DNA of 64,000 nucleotides from Barnesiella viscericola DSM 18177 (GCF_000512915.1 NZ_CP007034.1:2792001-2856000); one strand, 5' to 3'; counted from the first letter of the stretch, positions 44,064 to 53,724 are shown. Numbers and translations: made by a program. Notes: generated by a model not told the origin, from the letters alone.

Positions 44064-45107
44064 ATGGAAAAATACGATTTCATAAAATTTATGCTAAGGA
44101 GCCGTAATCTATCTGTAAACGATAAAAAACGATTAATTCTGCTTGCAACTCGTGAGATAGAGAAGGTGGAGGAAGAATCTTCTGGTCCCGAAGAAGTGAA
44201 AAAGCCATTGCCTCTTAAAGACATATCTAAATCAGAAATAGTTTATTCTCCTAAAGATACGACTATGTTTTTGTCATTATTCAATGATCCTAATGGTTTT
44301 AAATTCCTAACTCATGATTTTGATCCAGATTCAGATATGGATTATGATAAATTATTAGTTCAAGTTCGTTTTAAGTTTAAAGAATCTGTTTCGAAGTATA
44401 GAATACCTAAGAGTCTTTATGCACTAATGTATACAATGATATATGGAGGGAAGAAAGATGGTAAAGAGAGGAAATGGAAAGATTGTGATGGTAATGAACA
44501 TGTTGAAAACTATGCAAGCCCTACATGGGCAGATTGGGCTCATCAAAATCCAGGAGTACATTTATTGTCTAACGAGAAATTCTCTGATATTATTCTAAAA
44601 TTCAGAAGTAGTATTAGGCTTGTAAAGCCGGTATTATTAGATATTATTAAAAGGCAGGAGGCCAAACATCCCAATTTAATAATACAATCAGTTGGCTTAG
44701 AAAAAGCTGATTTCTATACATATGTTTGGAATTTAGAAAATGGTATTAAGAGGATTCTTGATGATATGGTTCGTTATGCAGATAAAACACCTAACGTAAA
44801 GATTACTTTTGAGCGTAAATACAGTGATGATTTTTCTTCAAGAATCATTCGAATTATACAAGTTGATTCCATGTCTTCATCATTAGATGATGTGCTAAAA
44901 AGGTTTCATGGGCCAGATGATGCTGGTGCATTTCATGAAATAAAAAAAGTATTTGCAGGATATTGTAATTGGTCGGTTGAAGCCATGTGGGACGGAATGC
45001 CTAAGAGGTGGAATATTTTAACTGATTCTGATGTGCCAGAAGTAGAAGAAATATGCAATCCGAATATTCTTGGATTCACTCATATTCTAACTTATTTTAC
45101 TAAATGA
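44064..45107 (+). CDS. Hypothetical protein in the RT operon
   Basis: The 347-residue protein is 180 bases after the RT gene and overlaps the next gene by 4 bases (ATGA). It has no motif I recognise. Features are an acidic linker near residues 34-55, a predicted helical middle (LIIQSVGLEKADFYTYVWNLE), and KRFHGPDDAGAFHEIKKVF near 290-310. Its coupling to two receiver-type proteins suggests a sensor or adaptor role, which is inference. Confidence 0.6.
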   Translation: MEKYDFIKFMLRSRNLSVNDKKRLILLATREIEKVEEESSGPEEVKKPLPLKDISKSEIVYSPKDTTMFLSLFNDPNGFKFLTHDFDPDSDMDYDKLLVQVRFKFKESVSKYRIPKSLYALMYTMIYGGKKDGKERKWKDCDGNEHVENYASPTWADWAHQNPGVHLLSNEKFSDIILKFRSSIRLVKPVLLDIIKRQEAKHPNLIIQSVGLEKADFYTYVWNLENGIKRILDDMVRYADKTPNVKITFERKYSDDFSSRIIRIIQVDSMSSSLDDVLKRFHGPDDAGAFHEIKKVFAGYCNWSVEAMWDGMPKRWNILTDSDVPEVEEICNPNILGFTHILTYFTK

Positions 45108-45811
45108 AAAAAATTATTCTAATAGACGATAATAATAAAAATCAGCGAGCGGTATATGGCGCTTCATTTGTTGATGAAGATTTCTATGCAGATGTTCTTT
45201 ATCATGTTGAAAAGCTCAATTCACAGAGCGATTTATCTTTTCTGAATGATGCAGTTTGTGTGATGTTGCATGATTCGCTAGAAGATTATATTAATGGCGA
45301 ATTTGTATTTTCTAGCCATAAAGCAAAAGAAAGAATAGAGGACTACATACAGGAAACTGGAGTCCCCTATGTGCTATTTAGTGATGGTCATTCTATTACA
45401 GCAGAGTGGCGTGAGGAGACTCCTAATGTTGTATATTCTATTAAGAAATCAGAATTCTATTTACATCTTAAGGATTTTATTTCTTATTTTAAGAAATGTG
45501 GTAACATAGATATGAGAATTATTGCTTATGGGAAGGATTTCCTGAGAGATCTGATTTGTAAATGGTGTCAGTTAATAATACATGACTTAAATGGTTTAAC
45601 GACTAATGAATATATAGATATATCTTGTATTAATAAAAAGGCATTGCGTCAAGTTATAGGAAATTCTCAGCCCCAAATAGGTATTAGCTTTGATGAAATA
45701 ATGTGTAAGATAGAAGATCAGGAAATTACTGTTGGCCAAATGCGCACCAATATAAATAGTATTATTAGTAGTGTTAAAAAGTATGGGAAAAATATTAATT
45801 CTTGGGAATAG
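45104..45811 (+). CDS. Degenerate receiver-like protein
   Basis: The 235-residue protein begins KKIILIDDNN, as in response-regulator receivers, with later segments (VCVMLHDSLED, YVLFSDGHS, VVYSIKKSEFY) in the places of the phospho-Asp, the switch Thr/Ser and the Lys. The match is loose, so phosphorylation is uncertain. The C-terminal half (FLRDLICKWCQLIIHDLNGL) is helical. It overlaps the next gene by about 29 bases. Confidence 0.55.
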   Translation: MKKIILIDDNNKNQRAVYGASFVDEDFYADVLYHVEKLNSQSDLSFLNDAVCVMLHDSLEDYINGEFVFSSHKAKERIEDYIQETGVPYVLFSDGHSITAEWREETPNVVYSIKKSEFYLHLKDFISYFKKCGNIDMRIIAYGKDFLRDLICKWCQLIIHDLNGLTTNEYIDISCINKKALRQVIGNSQPQIGISFDEIMCKIEDQEITVGQMRTNINSIISSVKKYGKNINSWE

Positions 45812-47588
45812 CGATAATATCAATTGGAAAAATGGCTTATCCAATGCCATATGTATTCAAATGCCAGCACTTTCTTTAGGTGAAGATGGAGAAAGTAAGC
45901 TTTGTCAGTTTGTCATAGACAACGTTTCCGACGATATAATCGCATGTGCATTAGATGTTGACAGTATTTATAGTCCTGAATTGTGTTTGGCATTCGCTAT
46001 GACTCTTCGACTTTCTATTTTTGAATTGAAGGGCGCTGCATTGATGCCTGTTCTATTTGTCTCAAATGCCACTCAAGACCTTTTCTATGGTTATAAATAT
46101 TCTCCAATTATCTTAACTAGAAGCATTGCAGTTGAAATACCGGATAGAGCTGTTGCTGCATTGAGTGTGATGGAACCACTAAATTCTGTTGAATATAAGA
46201 CCTTATTCCTTGATTTAATTAAGGTTCTTCCTAATGCCACAGAAGGAAGGCACTCGCTTGCAAATCAATGGGGAGCAGATGTCCTTCATAGAATTGTTTT
46301 AGGTCCCTCCACAGATAATTCCCTCATACAAAAGGCACGACGTTCGCTCTATTTTAGATATATATTATCTTTGACTTTGAAGGTTGATGATATTGAAGCC
46401 TTGGCAAAAGGACATGATACGATTAAATCTTTTGAAAGAATGGCTCCTATTGATGCTGAGGGGAAAAAAATCCTTTTGATTGATGATGAGGCAGACAAAG
46501 GATGGGAAGATGTCCTATGTCGTTTATTAAAGGGTGCAACTTTTAAAACTATCAGTGAACAGACTCAAGATTATAAGAGCCTTTCAGACAATGCTCGTAA
46601 TGAAATAGAAAGAGGAAATTATGATTTAATTTTTCTTGACCTTCGCATGAATGGAGTCTCCGAGGAAAGTGTTTTGAATCCAGAAGATTTCTCTGGAATG
46701 AAAATACTGAGGGCTATTAAGAGTCTGAACAAAGGAACACAAGTTATCATGTTTACAGCATCAAATAAAGCATGGAATATGAAGGCGTTACTAGATTCAG
46801 GAGCTGATGGCTATTACATAAAGGAATCACCAGAGTATGTATTCCCGCATTCTTATTCAATGAGCAATGCTTGTGAACTTTTAGACTCAATAAAGAGATG
46901 CTTAAATAATGGGTATCTACGTGATATTTTTAGAAAAGTAAAAAAAATCAAAGAGCTTATTGAAGAAAACAAATATTTCTATGTCGATAAAGAGAATGAT
47001 AAAACTCAAGAAATACTAAGTAGCATTGATATTGCATTTGACTTACTTTCTAAAAGCAACAACAATTCGGAGTATAGATCATATGCATATCTGCAACTTT
47101 TTTTAGTAATAGAAGAATATGTAAAATTGTCTTCTGTTTTTTGTGAAATGTATGATTCTCTTTATTTATGTAGGGATAATAATGCACAATATTGCATACT
47201 GAAAGATAAAGAAGTTAAGGGAAAATCGTTTAGCTACAATTCTGTTATAACAATGAAGAGTGGTACTGGACATTTTGTTTTAGAAAAAGGTATTTATGAA
47301 AGTCGTTTTCTTGAAACAAATTTCCTAGTTTCTTCATTGCTTATATTTAAATTCAGTGAGGAAAATTCGTCAGTTTATCAATGGACAAAGATTTATAAGG
47401 TACGTAATTATGCTGCACATCCTAAAGATGCAATTATTACAGAAGAAGATTTTCATCGTATACTTACGTTTATGCTGTACTTCTTTGACCCTCAAAATGT
47501 AAAATGGAGAGATCCATTGCAGGCATTTCCCCGTTTGAGCATGGCAGATCAACTTGAACAACTAAAAAATAAGTTTAATAGGCGATAG
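45783..47588 (+). CDS. Receiver domain fused to a HEPN-like RNase domain
   Basis: About 601 residues from the ATG at 45783 (ORF open from 45771). The N-terminal 200 residues are unrecognised. A full receiver domain follows: IDDE with D234-D235, phospho-acceptor D286 in FLDLRMNG, VIMFTAS and GYYIKES. The C-terminus is helical and has RNYAAH at about 541-546 (YKVRNYAAHPKD), the Rx4H motif of HEPN RNases. A phosphorylation-controlled RNase would be a fitting effector for an abortive-infection system. The HEPN call depends on this motif and its helical context. Confidence 0.65.
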   Translation: MGKILILGNSDNINWKNGLSNAICIQMPALSLGEDGESKLCQFVIDNVSDDIIACALDVDSIYSPELCLAFAMTLRLSIFELKGAALMPVLFVSNATQDLFYGYKYSPIILTRSIAVEIPDRAVAALSVMEPLNSVEYKTLFLDLIKVLPNATEGRHSLANQWGADVLHRIVLGPSTDNSLIQKARRSLYFRYILSLTLKVDDIEALAKGHDTIKSFERMAPIDAEGKKILLIDDEADKGWEDVLCRLLKGATFKTISEQTQDYKSLSDNARNEIERGNYDLIFLDLRMNGVSEESVLNPEDFSGMKILRAIKSLNKGTQVIMFTASNKAWNMKALLDSGADGYYIKESPEYVFPHSYSMSNACELLDSIKRCLNNGYLRDIFRKVKKIKELIEENKYFYVDKENDKTQEILSSIDIAFDLLSKSNNNSEYRSYAYLQLFLVIEEYVKLSSVFCEMYDSLYLCRDNNAQYCILKDKEVKGKSFSYNSVITMKSGTGHFVLEKGIYESRFLETNFLVSSLLIFKFSEENSSVYQWTKIYKVRNYAAHPKDAIITEEDFHRILTFMLYFFDPQNVKWRDPLQAFPRLSMADQLEQLKNKFNRR

Positions 47589-47592
47589 ATTT

Positions 47593-49785
47593 ATGGCTCT
47601 CTTTTATCCTACCATAGATAAGATTAAGCAATTTAAGGTCCAGCCAACAGATGGAGAATGGGCTTTACTTGATTTCCTTGAGACGGCTCTTGATGATTCT
47701 TTTGAAGTGTATTTTAATCCTTTCCTCAATGGAGACCGTCCTGATGTACTTATTATGAGGAAAGACTATGGTGTTATGGTAATTGAGGTTAAAGACTGGG
47801 ACTTGGATAACTTTGAACTTAGCGAAAAGAAAAAATGGGTCTACATCCCCAATGGTTCTGTTGTTAAATCTCCGATAAATCAGGTCCTCAAATATAAGAA
47901 TAATTTGTTCGATTTACATGTTCCAGAGCTTCTTCAAGTCAAGATTAAGGATTTTCGTAGTTTTAATATCGTATCTTGTGCTGTATATTTTCATTGTGCA
48001 AATCAGGCATCTATAAAAAAAATGCTTGTTACCCCATTTAAAGAAGATAAGAAATATCAGACCTTTTTGAAATATAATATTGACTTTCTTGGTCGAGACT
48101 CATTAAATACAGATGATTTTTATTCGTTGTTACGTAAAAGGTATATAATTGCTAGTCAACCATCCCGTTTTTTTACTGATGCTGTTTATAATAATTTTAA
48201 AAGAATATTATCACCAGCTATTCACCTACAGTCTCAAGGTGAAGTTTATTCTTATTCGGAGAAACAGAAAGAAATCATTTACTCTACAACATTGGAGCAA
48301 AGAGTTCGTGGTGTTTTTGGCTCTGGTAAAACAACGGTACTTGCAGCTAGAGCAGTGCAGGCTTATAAACGAGCATTGACTCGAAATAACAATCCTCGCA
48401 TTCTGATTCTAACATTCAATATCACACTTAAGAACTTTATTCATGATAAGATGAATAGAGTTAATGAAACATTTCCGATTGAGAATTTCATTATTATAAA
48501 CTATCATCAGTTTATAAATGCAGAACTAAATAACTTGAATGTAGAAGTCGATATACCCGAAGGATTGGCCGATATTTCTGAATATCTTGAAACTAACTAT
48601 TATGGAAATATTCAGTTATTTGAAAAACACAAATCTGAAATTGTAAAATATGATGCAGTTTTGATTGATGAGATTCAAGACTATCATCGTGTATGGATGG
48701 ACATTATAAAGAATTATTTTCGTGATCCAGAAGGAGATTATGTTTTGTTTGGAGATGTAAAGCAGAATATTTACGGTCTGGCAACGATGAATAAAGATGT
48801 TGTTACAAATGTAAAAGGGGTAAATGAATTAAAGTATTGTTTTCGCTCAGATTTTAAAGTACGCGATTTGGCTCAATCTTTTCAACGTAATATTTTTGTA
48901 GGCAAATATGACATTGATGATTTCTCCGAGAATGGTAAATATACATTCTTTGGTCAAGAAGAAGAGAAAGAAGGTTATATTAATTATATGTATTTACAGA
49001 AAACTAATCCGGTATCAGCTCTATATAATATAATTCGAGGTAATATTTTAAACAAAAATATGAATATATCTCCTAATGATATTACGATTCTAGGATATAC
49101 GACTAACCTTTTACGTTTTTTTGATTTATATTATCGCTATTCTAGTAGAGAAAGGACAAATTCAATGCTCGAAACAATAGAAACGATGTATATGACTCAT
49201 TTGAATTATATTGGAAAGAATAATGATAATAATCCAAACTCAAATTGGTTTAATAGTATTACTGATCATCTTAAAAAGAAACTTTTCCCTAATAGGAAAC
49301 AACTATTTGATAATGATATTATAAAGCTTAGACAACATATAGCCATACTTTTTTCTATATTTGATTTATATAAAAATTTTAGAAATTTATTTGATGCTAA
49401 ACTTGATGAAGAATGCAAAAAATGTGGTATTACATTGAATGCTTTTATTGCATACAGAGAATACTATAAAGAGGATCTTGACAAATTCATTAATGATGTT
49501 TACTCTGATAACTACAAATATATTAGAGACAATAAAAAACTTCATTTCTGGATGAATAGTGGTACGATAAAAATTTCTACTATAAACTCATTTAAAGGGT
49601 GGGAAAGTGAGGTCGTGTTTTTGATAATAGAGCCTAAATATGAAACTTCAACCTTATTTAATATGTCGTTTGACGAGTTGCTATATACGGGACTTACCAG
49701 ATGTAAGCGTAACCTGATAATAATAAATTTTGGTAATGAAGAGTATGATTTGAAAATGCGTCCACTAATAGCTCAATTTAAGTAA
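47593..49785 (+). CDS. NERD nuclease-domain / UvrD-like helicase
   Basis: This 730-residue protein has an N-terminal NERD domain (RPDVLIMRKDYGVMVIEVKD: D51, E65, K67) and then a superfamily 1 helicase with Walker A GVFGSGKTT near residue 240, Walker B LIDEIQDYH near 357, FGDVKQNIYG, and a C-terminal STINSFKGWESEVVFLI and YTGLTRCKRNLIII. It could cut and unwind DNA. It starts 4 bases after the receiver-HEPN gene, and the WYL gene follows after 11 bases, so these are one operon. Confidence 0.85.
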   Translation: MALFYPTIDKIKQFKVQPTDGEWALLDFLETALDDSFEVYFNPFLNGDRPDVLIMRKDYGVMVIEVKDWDLDNFELSEKKKWVYIPNGSVVKSPINQVLKYKNNLFDLHVPELLQVKIKDFRSFNIVSCAVYFHCANQASIKKMLVTPFKEDKKYQTFLKYNIDFLGRDSLNTDDFYSLLRKRYIIASQPSRFFTDAVYNNFKRILSPAIHLQSQGEVYSYSEKQKEIIYSTTLEQRVRGVFGSGKTTVLAARAVQAYKRALTRNNNPRILILTFNITLKNFIHDKMNRVNETFPIENFIIINYHQFINAELNNLNVEVDIPEGLADISEYLETNYYGNIQLFEKHKSEIVKYDAVLIDEIQDYHRVWMDIIKNYFRDPEGDYVLFGDVKQNIYGLATMNKDVVTNVKGVNELKYCFRSDFKVRDLAQSFQRNIFVGKYDIDDFSENGKYTFFGQEEEKEGYINYMYLQKTNPVSALYNIIRGNILNKNMNISPNDITILGYTTNLLRFFDLYYRYSSRERTNSMLETIETMYMTHLNYIGKNNDNNPNSNWFNSITDHLKKKLFPNRKQLFDNDIIKLRQHIAILFSIFDLYKNFRNLFDAKLDEECKKCGITLNAFIAYREYYKEDLDKFINDVYSDNYKYIRDNKKLHFWMNSGTIKISTINSFKGWESEVVFLIIEPKYETSTLFNMSFDELLYTGLTRCKRNLIIINFGNEEYDLKMRPLIAQFK

Positions 49786-49796
49786 AAGAGATAGAT

Positions 49797-50882
49797 ATGC
49801 CAGCTAATAAAAATGCCATGACTCGTTATAAAATATTAGACGAGCTGCTGAGTAGTCGTTATCACAATTATTCACTAGATGATTTAACAGAAGAAGTGAG
49901 TAAACGTTTAGCAGATATGTATCCAGATACAAATGGAGTGGTTCGTAGAACAATAGAAAAAGATATATACTATTTAGAGTATGAGGGGCCATTTATGGTC
50001 GAAATTGAAAGATATACTGTACCTGGGTATAATAAGAAGAAACAGAAATCTTTTGTAAAACAGTGCTTACGATATGCAAATCCATCTTTCTCTATTTTCA
50101 AGAAAGATTTGACAGATGATGAAGAGTATTTGTTAAGTGAAGTTTTAACAATGTTGGGGCAGTTTGAAGGGTTACCAAACTTAGATGCACTTGAAGGGCT
50201 AAGACTTGGTTTTAGGAAAAGTTGTAAAAAAATTATTTCTCTGACTAAGAATCCATTGGAGAATTCAAATCTTTTTGGGGAACTATTTACGGCTATTTCT
50301 CGACATCAAGTAATAGAACTTCATTACCATAGATTCTCTGACTGTGATACCATATTTTCTTTGAATGTACATCCGTATCTCCTTAAAGAATACAATCGAA
50401 GATGGTATCTTTTTGCCGCTGCTGAAATAGATGAAAAACTACTCTGTTTTAGTTTAGACAGAATAGATAAAATTCTTCCATTACCGTCTCATAAATATGT
50501 GGAGTATGAAGGAGATATTAATGAACATTTTGATGATATTATAGGTGTAACATTGTATTCGGATTCTCCAATTTATAATATATATTTTTGGGTGAGTGAT
50601 TACTCCATGGAATATGTTGCAACAAAACCTCTTCATGAGTCTCAAAAAAATATTCGAGGGGAACAAGAATCTATACTTCGGAAAAAATATTCATCCTTAG
50701 CAGGAGGAAGAATATTTCGGATTGACTGTAAGTTTAATTATGAACTTATAAGGGAGTTAGCTTCTTTTGGTAAAGAGCTCATTGTTCTTGAACCATCAAG
50801 AATACAGAGTGAAGTGTATTCTAGAATATCAGAAATGTATGAAAGATACAAATGTATATTGGAAAAATGTTTATATAACTAA
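49797..50882 (+). CDS. WYL-domain transcriptional regulator
   Basis: The 361-residue protein has an N-terminal winged helix (about 9-60: RYKILDELLSSRYHNYSLDDL) and a WYL domain at about 160-240 (VIELHYHRFSD, YLLKEYNRRWYLFAAAE, SLDRIDKI). WYL regulators often bind nucleic-acid-type ligands and control phage-defence operons. It is the last gene of the RT operon and is a likely regulator of it. Confidence 0.88.
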   Translation: MPANKNAMTRYKILDELLSSRYHNYSLDDLTEEVSKRLADMYPDTNGVVRRTIEKDIYYLEYEGPFMVEIERYTVPGYNKKKQKSFVKQCLRYANPSFSIFKKDLTDDEEYLLSEVLTMLGQFEGLPNLDALEGLRLGFRKSCKKIISLTKNPLENSNLFGELFTAISRHQVIELHYHRFSDCDTIFSLNVHPYLLKEYNRRWYLFAAAEIDEKLLCFSLDRIDKILPLPSHKYVEYEGDINEHFDDIIGVTLYSDSPIYNIYFWVSDYSMEYVATKPLHESQKNIRGEQESILRKKYSSLAGGRIFRIDCKFNYELIRELASFGKELIVLEPSRIQSEVYSRISEMYERYKCILEKCLYN

Positions 50883-51123
50883 AACCTTATCTAACATCAT
50901 GCAGTAATGTTTTTTAGGCTGTAAAAAAATTCTTAGCTCCTATAACAAGATAAAGAATCCAGAAATATAGACAGGAAAATGTAATAAACGTGTGATATTT
51001 ACAAGTTCCTTTTTAGTTATTCAGATAGAAATTCATATCTCTGTGTTAATATTGTAATATATTATTTATCAATAACCTTCGAAAGGCTACATACGTGGTG
51101 AGCTTCATGTCAACAGATTGCGC
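50883..51123. other. Intergenic region between convergent genes
   Basis: No gene or clear terminator seen; it separates the RT operon from the two minus-strand genes at 51124-52832. Confidence 0.4.
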
Positions 51124-51867
51124 CTAACTCTTCATCAACCGACGCCAATTTATTCTAAAGAGTCTGGAGCGCCATCTAATGGTCGGTTGAGGTTTTCCAA
51201 TACTTTTCCTTTCTACAGAAGCTATGTGGCTGGCAATGATTCCCGGATTACTTCCATTTTCTACGGCTTGGCGAAGCAGGTGTGCAACCTCTCTCTTATC
51301 GGTATATTGAGCCGGGCGGAATTCACTAACCTTTCTCAGTACATAGGAAATATTGCTGGTGTAGCCTACAAATGTGTTGTCGGCCCAATAGGTCACATTC
51401 TTGAGTGTACAGTGACCGGCGAAAAGAATCACATTGAATATGGGTAAGTGAGCCAATTGCTCCGACTGCTCTCGAAGAGCTCTTATGTGCCCGGCATTTT
51501 GCATAATCGGGTTATAGAAGCGATACTTTTCTTTTCCATAATTCAGAAGTTGAGTCCAATATCGCTGTTTTTCATTGCCGAATAGCCAGCCACTATAATC
51601 TTTTACCTCTATGGCGATTAATCCTTGCGGTGTGGCGACCACAACATCTATTTGAGAGAACTCTCCATTTCTCTTTCGTAGGTAAAGATCATGAAATATA
51701 GCTTTGGGATGCACACCCTGCCGCAGCATTCTGACTACCAGACGGCGTTCTGCTCTCGTCCCGCGATCGGGAGAAGAGACGGAGCATAGTAATTTCATAT
51801 TTTGCTGGTGGTACGAATATGAAATTACAATACAACCAAGTATCAGTATGACGACTATATATTCCAT
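51124..51867 (-). CDS. Membrane-anchored NERD-domain protein
   Basis: The 247-residue protein starts with one membrane segment (IVVILILGCIVISY, about 4-18). A NERD nuclease-like domain follows (about 33-160) with D74 in QIDVVV and E87, K89 in LIAIEVKDYSG. The C-terminus is basic (RWRSRLFRINWRRL). NERD proteins are thought to act on DNA, and a membrane tether would suit attack on incoming DNA. It is the second NERD protein within 5 kb. Confidence 0.8.
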   Translation of the reverse strand: MEYIVVILILGCIVISYSYHQQNMKLLCSVSSPDRGTRAERRLVVRMLRQGVHPKAIFHDLYLRKRNGEFSQIDVVVATPQGLIAIEVKDYSGWLFGNEKQRYWTQLLNYGKEKYRFYNPIMQNAGHIRALREQSEQLAHLPIFNVILFAGHCTLKNVTYWADNTFVGYTSNISYVLRKVSEFRPAQYTDKREVAHLLRQAVENGSNPGIIASHIASVERKSIGKPQPTIRWRSRLFRINWRRLMKS

Positions 51868-51878
51868 AACATAAAGGA

Positions 51879-52832
51879 TTAATTTATTCTTTGTGCAAGA
51901 TTCTCATGACTGTATTGATCGGCTGCAAGTTCGGTTGCGCATAATTGGTAAAAGTTTTCATCAGATGGATGAATATTATATACCTGGATATGAGGATTTA
52001 CACTCTTAAATTCTAATATATGTGTTTTGATTTCTTCAGAACATTTGTAGCCCAAATATATTTTAGTAATCATGAATGGTTGAATATCAATAAACACAGC
52101 TTTATGAGTAGTTAAAGATTCGTCAAACCAAATTATTCTCCACTCTTTTTCATGTGCATAATCCCATGATTTTGTCAGTAAGCCACTTCCGACAATTCCC
52201 CTTTCTGCTGTATATTCTTTCTGATATTTAACTTTATCCATTAAAGCAAATGGATTGCTGAAATCTAGTTTGGAGAAGTCATATTCAATGCAAATTCCTT
52301 TATGAAAATCGCCATAATATGACCATTTTGATGCATTTGTATAATATTTGTCTTCATTATTTTCAACTATGCCAAAACACCCGACACGCAAACCATTGAA
52401 CAAATCAATGTCTTTTATGCCATTTTGGGGATTTGTTGCAATAGGACAATCCATTGGATCGTTAAAATCAGATGGATGTTTAAGCATGATTTTATTCAAG
52501 ATTGAATCAATGTTATCCATCTTCACCCCTACAAATTTATAAAATCTATGAGCTCTATATTGGTTTCGTCTACTGCCTTCTATATGTTTTTTAATACTTT
52601 CTGTAAAATAATATCTTGATCCTCCGATATTTAAAGCACTGTGTAAAAACGCTTTGAAAAAGTAACAATGAGCTAGATCACAAAGAGATTCTTTTTCCCT
52701 ATCAAAGTAGAAAATGGCTTGATTAATCCAATCAAGTGCAACTTGCATATTGGTGCAATAAGTTTCTTGTGCATTAGACAAGCAAATTTTGCCATTATCC
52801 TTATTGGTATTATTCCAATTTAGTTCTTTCAT
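51879..52832 (-). CDS. DUF2971 family protein
   Basis: The 317-residue protein has the DUF2971 signature from about residue 95 on (HRFYKFVGVKM, HPSDFNDPMDCP, SKWSYYGDFHKGICIEYD, EKEWRIIWF). No nuclease domain precedes it here, unlike the protein at 3079-4392; instead there is an N-terminal helical segment. It sits just upstream of the NERD gene (11 bases), so the two are one operon. Confidence 0.8.
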   Translation of the reverse strand: MKELNWNNTNKDNGKICLSNAQETYCTNMQVALDWINQAIFYFDREKESLCDLAHCYFFKAFLHSALNIGGSRYYFTESIKKHIEGSRRNQYRAHRFYKFVGVKMDNIDSILNKIMLKHPSDFNDPMDCPIATNPQNGIKDIDLFNGLRVGCFGIVENNEDKYYTNASKWSYYGDFHKGICIEYDFSKLDFSNPFALMDKVKYQKEYTAERGIVGSGLLTKSWDYAHEKEWRIIWFDESLTTHKAVFIDIQPFMITKIYLGYKCSEEIKTHILEFKSVNPHIQVYNIHPSDENFYQLCATELAADQYSHENLAQRIN

Positions 52833-53183
52833 ATTCTTTGCAAATAATTGGGTATTAGTGGTTGATAGTCTACGATTAGATTCTTTATTGTAGGCGGTAT
52901 AGAACGGACATCTTACTAATTTATTCCGATGACCATTTGATCGTTTTATTCAGCTTTACCAAGACTACAAAAAGGAAGCTTATGGTTTAATGCAAATATA
53001 TATAATTCAAACATAAAAGTTCGATGGAAACGAATGTTTTCTGAAGTGAATCATATTATCAACATAAAGATTTTCTGATTGATTGCATTGGATGTTTCGT
53101 GGGAATAAGAGAGCAGATTATAATCGTAATAGATACGGATAATTGCCACAACACATTCCCCTTGTATATTTTATTTCCCTCCC
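52833..53183. other. Intergenic region between cargo and conjugative-element module
   Basis: About 350 bases, AT-rich, no gene seen. It probably holds the start region of the DUF2971-NERD operon on the minus strand and the right boundary of the cargo. Confidence 0.4.
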
Positions 53184-53315
53184 TGCGAAGGTAGTCCCGT
53201 GTCCAATGTACCCGGACAAGGTCAGGCCCCTGCGGGGTTGGTTGAAAGAAAATCATCCTCGCCGGTGGCTGCGGTATTTTCTTTCGCCAAACCTTGCAGG
53301 TACGGCCACGGGACA
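53184..53315 (+). other. Structured intergenic element, copy 3
   Basis: Begins TGCGAAGGTAGTCC. Stems: GTCCCGTG/CACGGGAC (53194-53201 with 53307-53314), GTACC/GGTAC (53208-53212 with 53299-53303), CAAGGT/ACCTTG (53217-53222 with 53291-53296) and GAAAGAAAA/TTTTCTTTC (53244-53252 with 53277-53285). The core is AATCATCCTCGCCGG then TGGCTGCGGTATTTT. It precedes the DUF4120 gene by about 75 bases. Confidence 0.75.
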
Positions 53316-53388
53316 GTCAGGCAGGCGAGAAATAAAAAATACCGGCTCCCGGAGCCGGACGTGTTTAACAGATAAAATACAATGAGTC

Positions 53389-53679
53389 ATGAAAATCCTG
53401 AATGAAGAACATTTCCAGAATGTAAAACGCTATGCCGAATCCATCGGTGACACCTCACTCCAGAACTGTCTGGACCGACTGAAGAGCTGGGAAGACAATC
53501 CCGACCATCCAAGCGAGATTTCGCTCTACTATGACCATGCTCCTTATTCGTTCGGTTTCACACAACGCTATCCCGACGGAAGCATCGGCATTGTAGGCGG
53601 GCTGCTCTATCACGGCATACCGGACCGCTCTTTTGCCGTAACGCTGCAACCGTTCCACGGGTGGCAGATGCATACCTGA
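53389..53679 (+). CDS. DUF4120 family protein
   Basis: A 96-residue protein with EHFQNVKRYAES, LKSWEDNPDHP and FGFTQRYPDGS motifs, as in the DUF4120 family of Bacteroides mobile elements. Function unknown. It is followed by DUF3871 after 45 bases, a common neighbour pair. Confidence 0.75.
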   Translation: MKILNEEHFQNVKRYAESIGDTSLQNCLDRLKSWEDNPDHPSEISLYYDHAPYSFGFTQRYPDGSIGIVGGLLYHGIPDRSFAVTLQPFHGWQMHT

Positions 53680-53724
53680 AAAACTACAGACAATCATAGT
53701 ATTAACTTTATAAAATTCAAGATT

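Noticed and set aside
51118-51447. 109-codon plus-strand frame
   Set aside because: Antisense to the NERD gene at 51124-51867, which has clear domain motifs.
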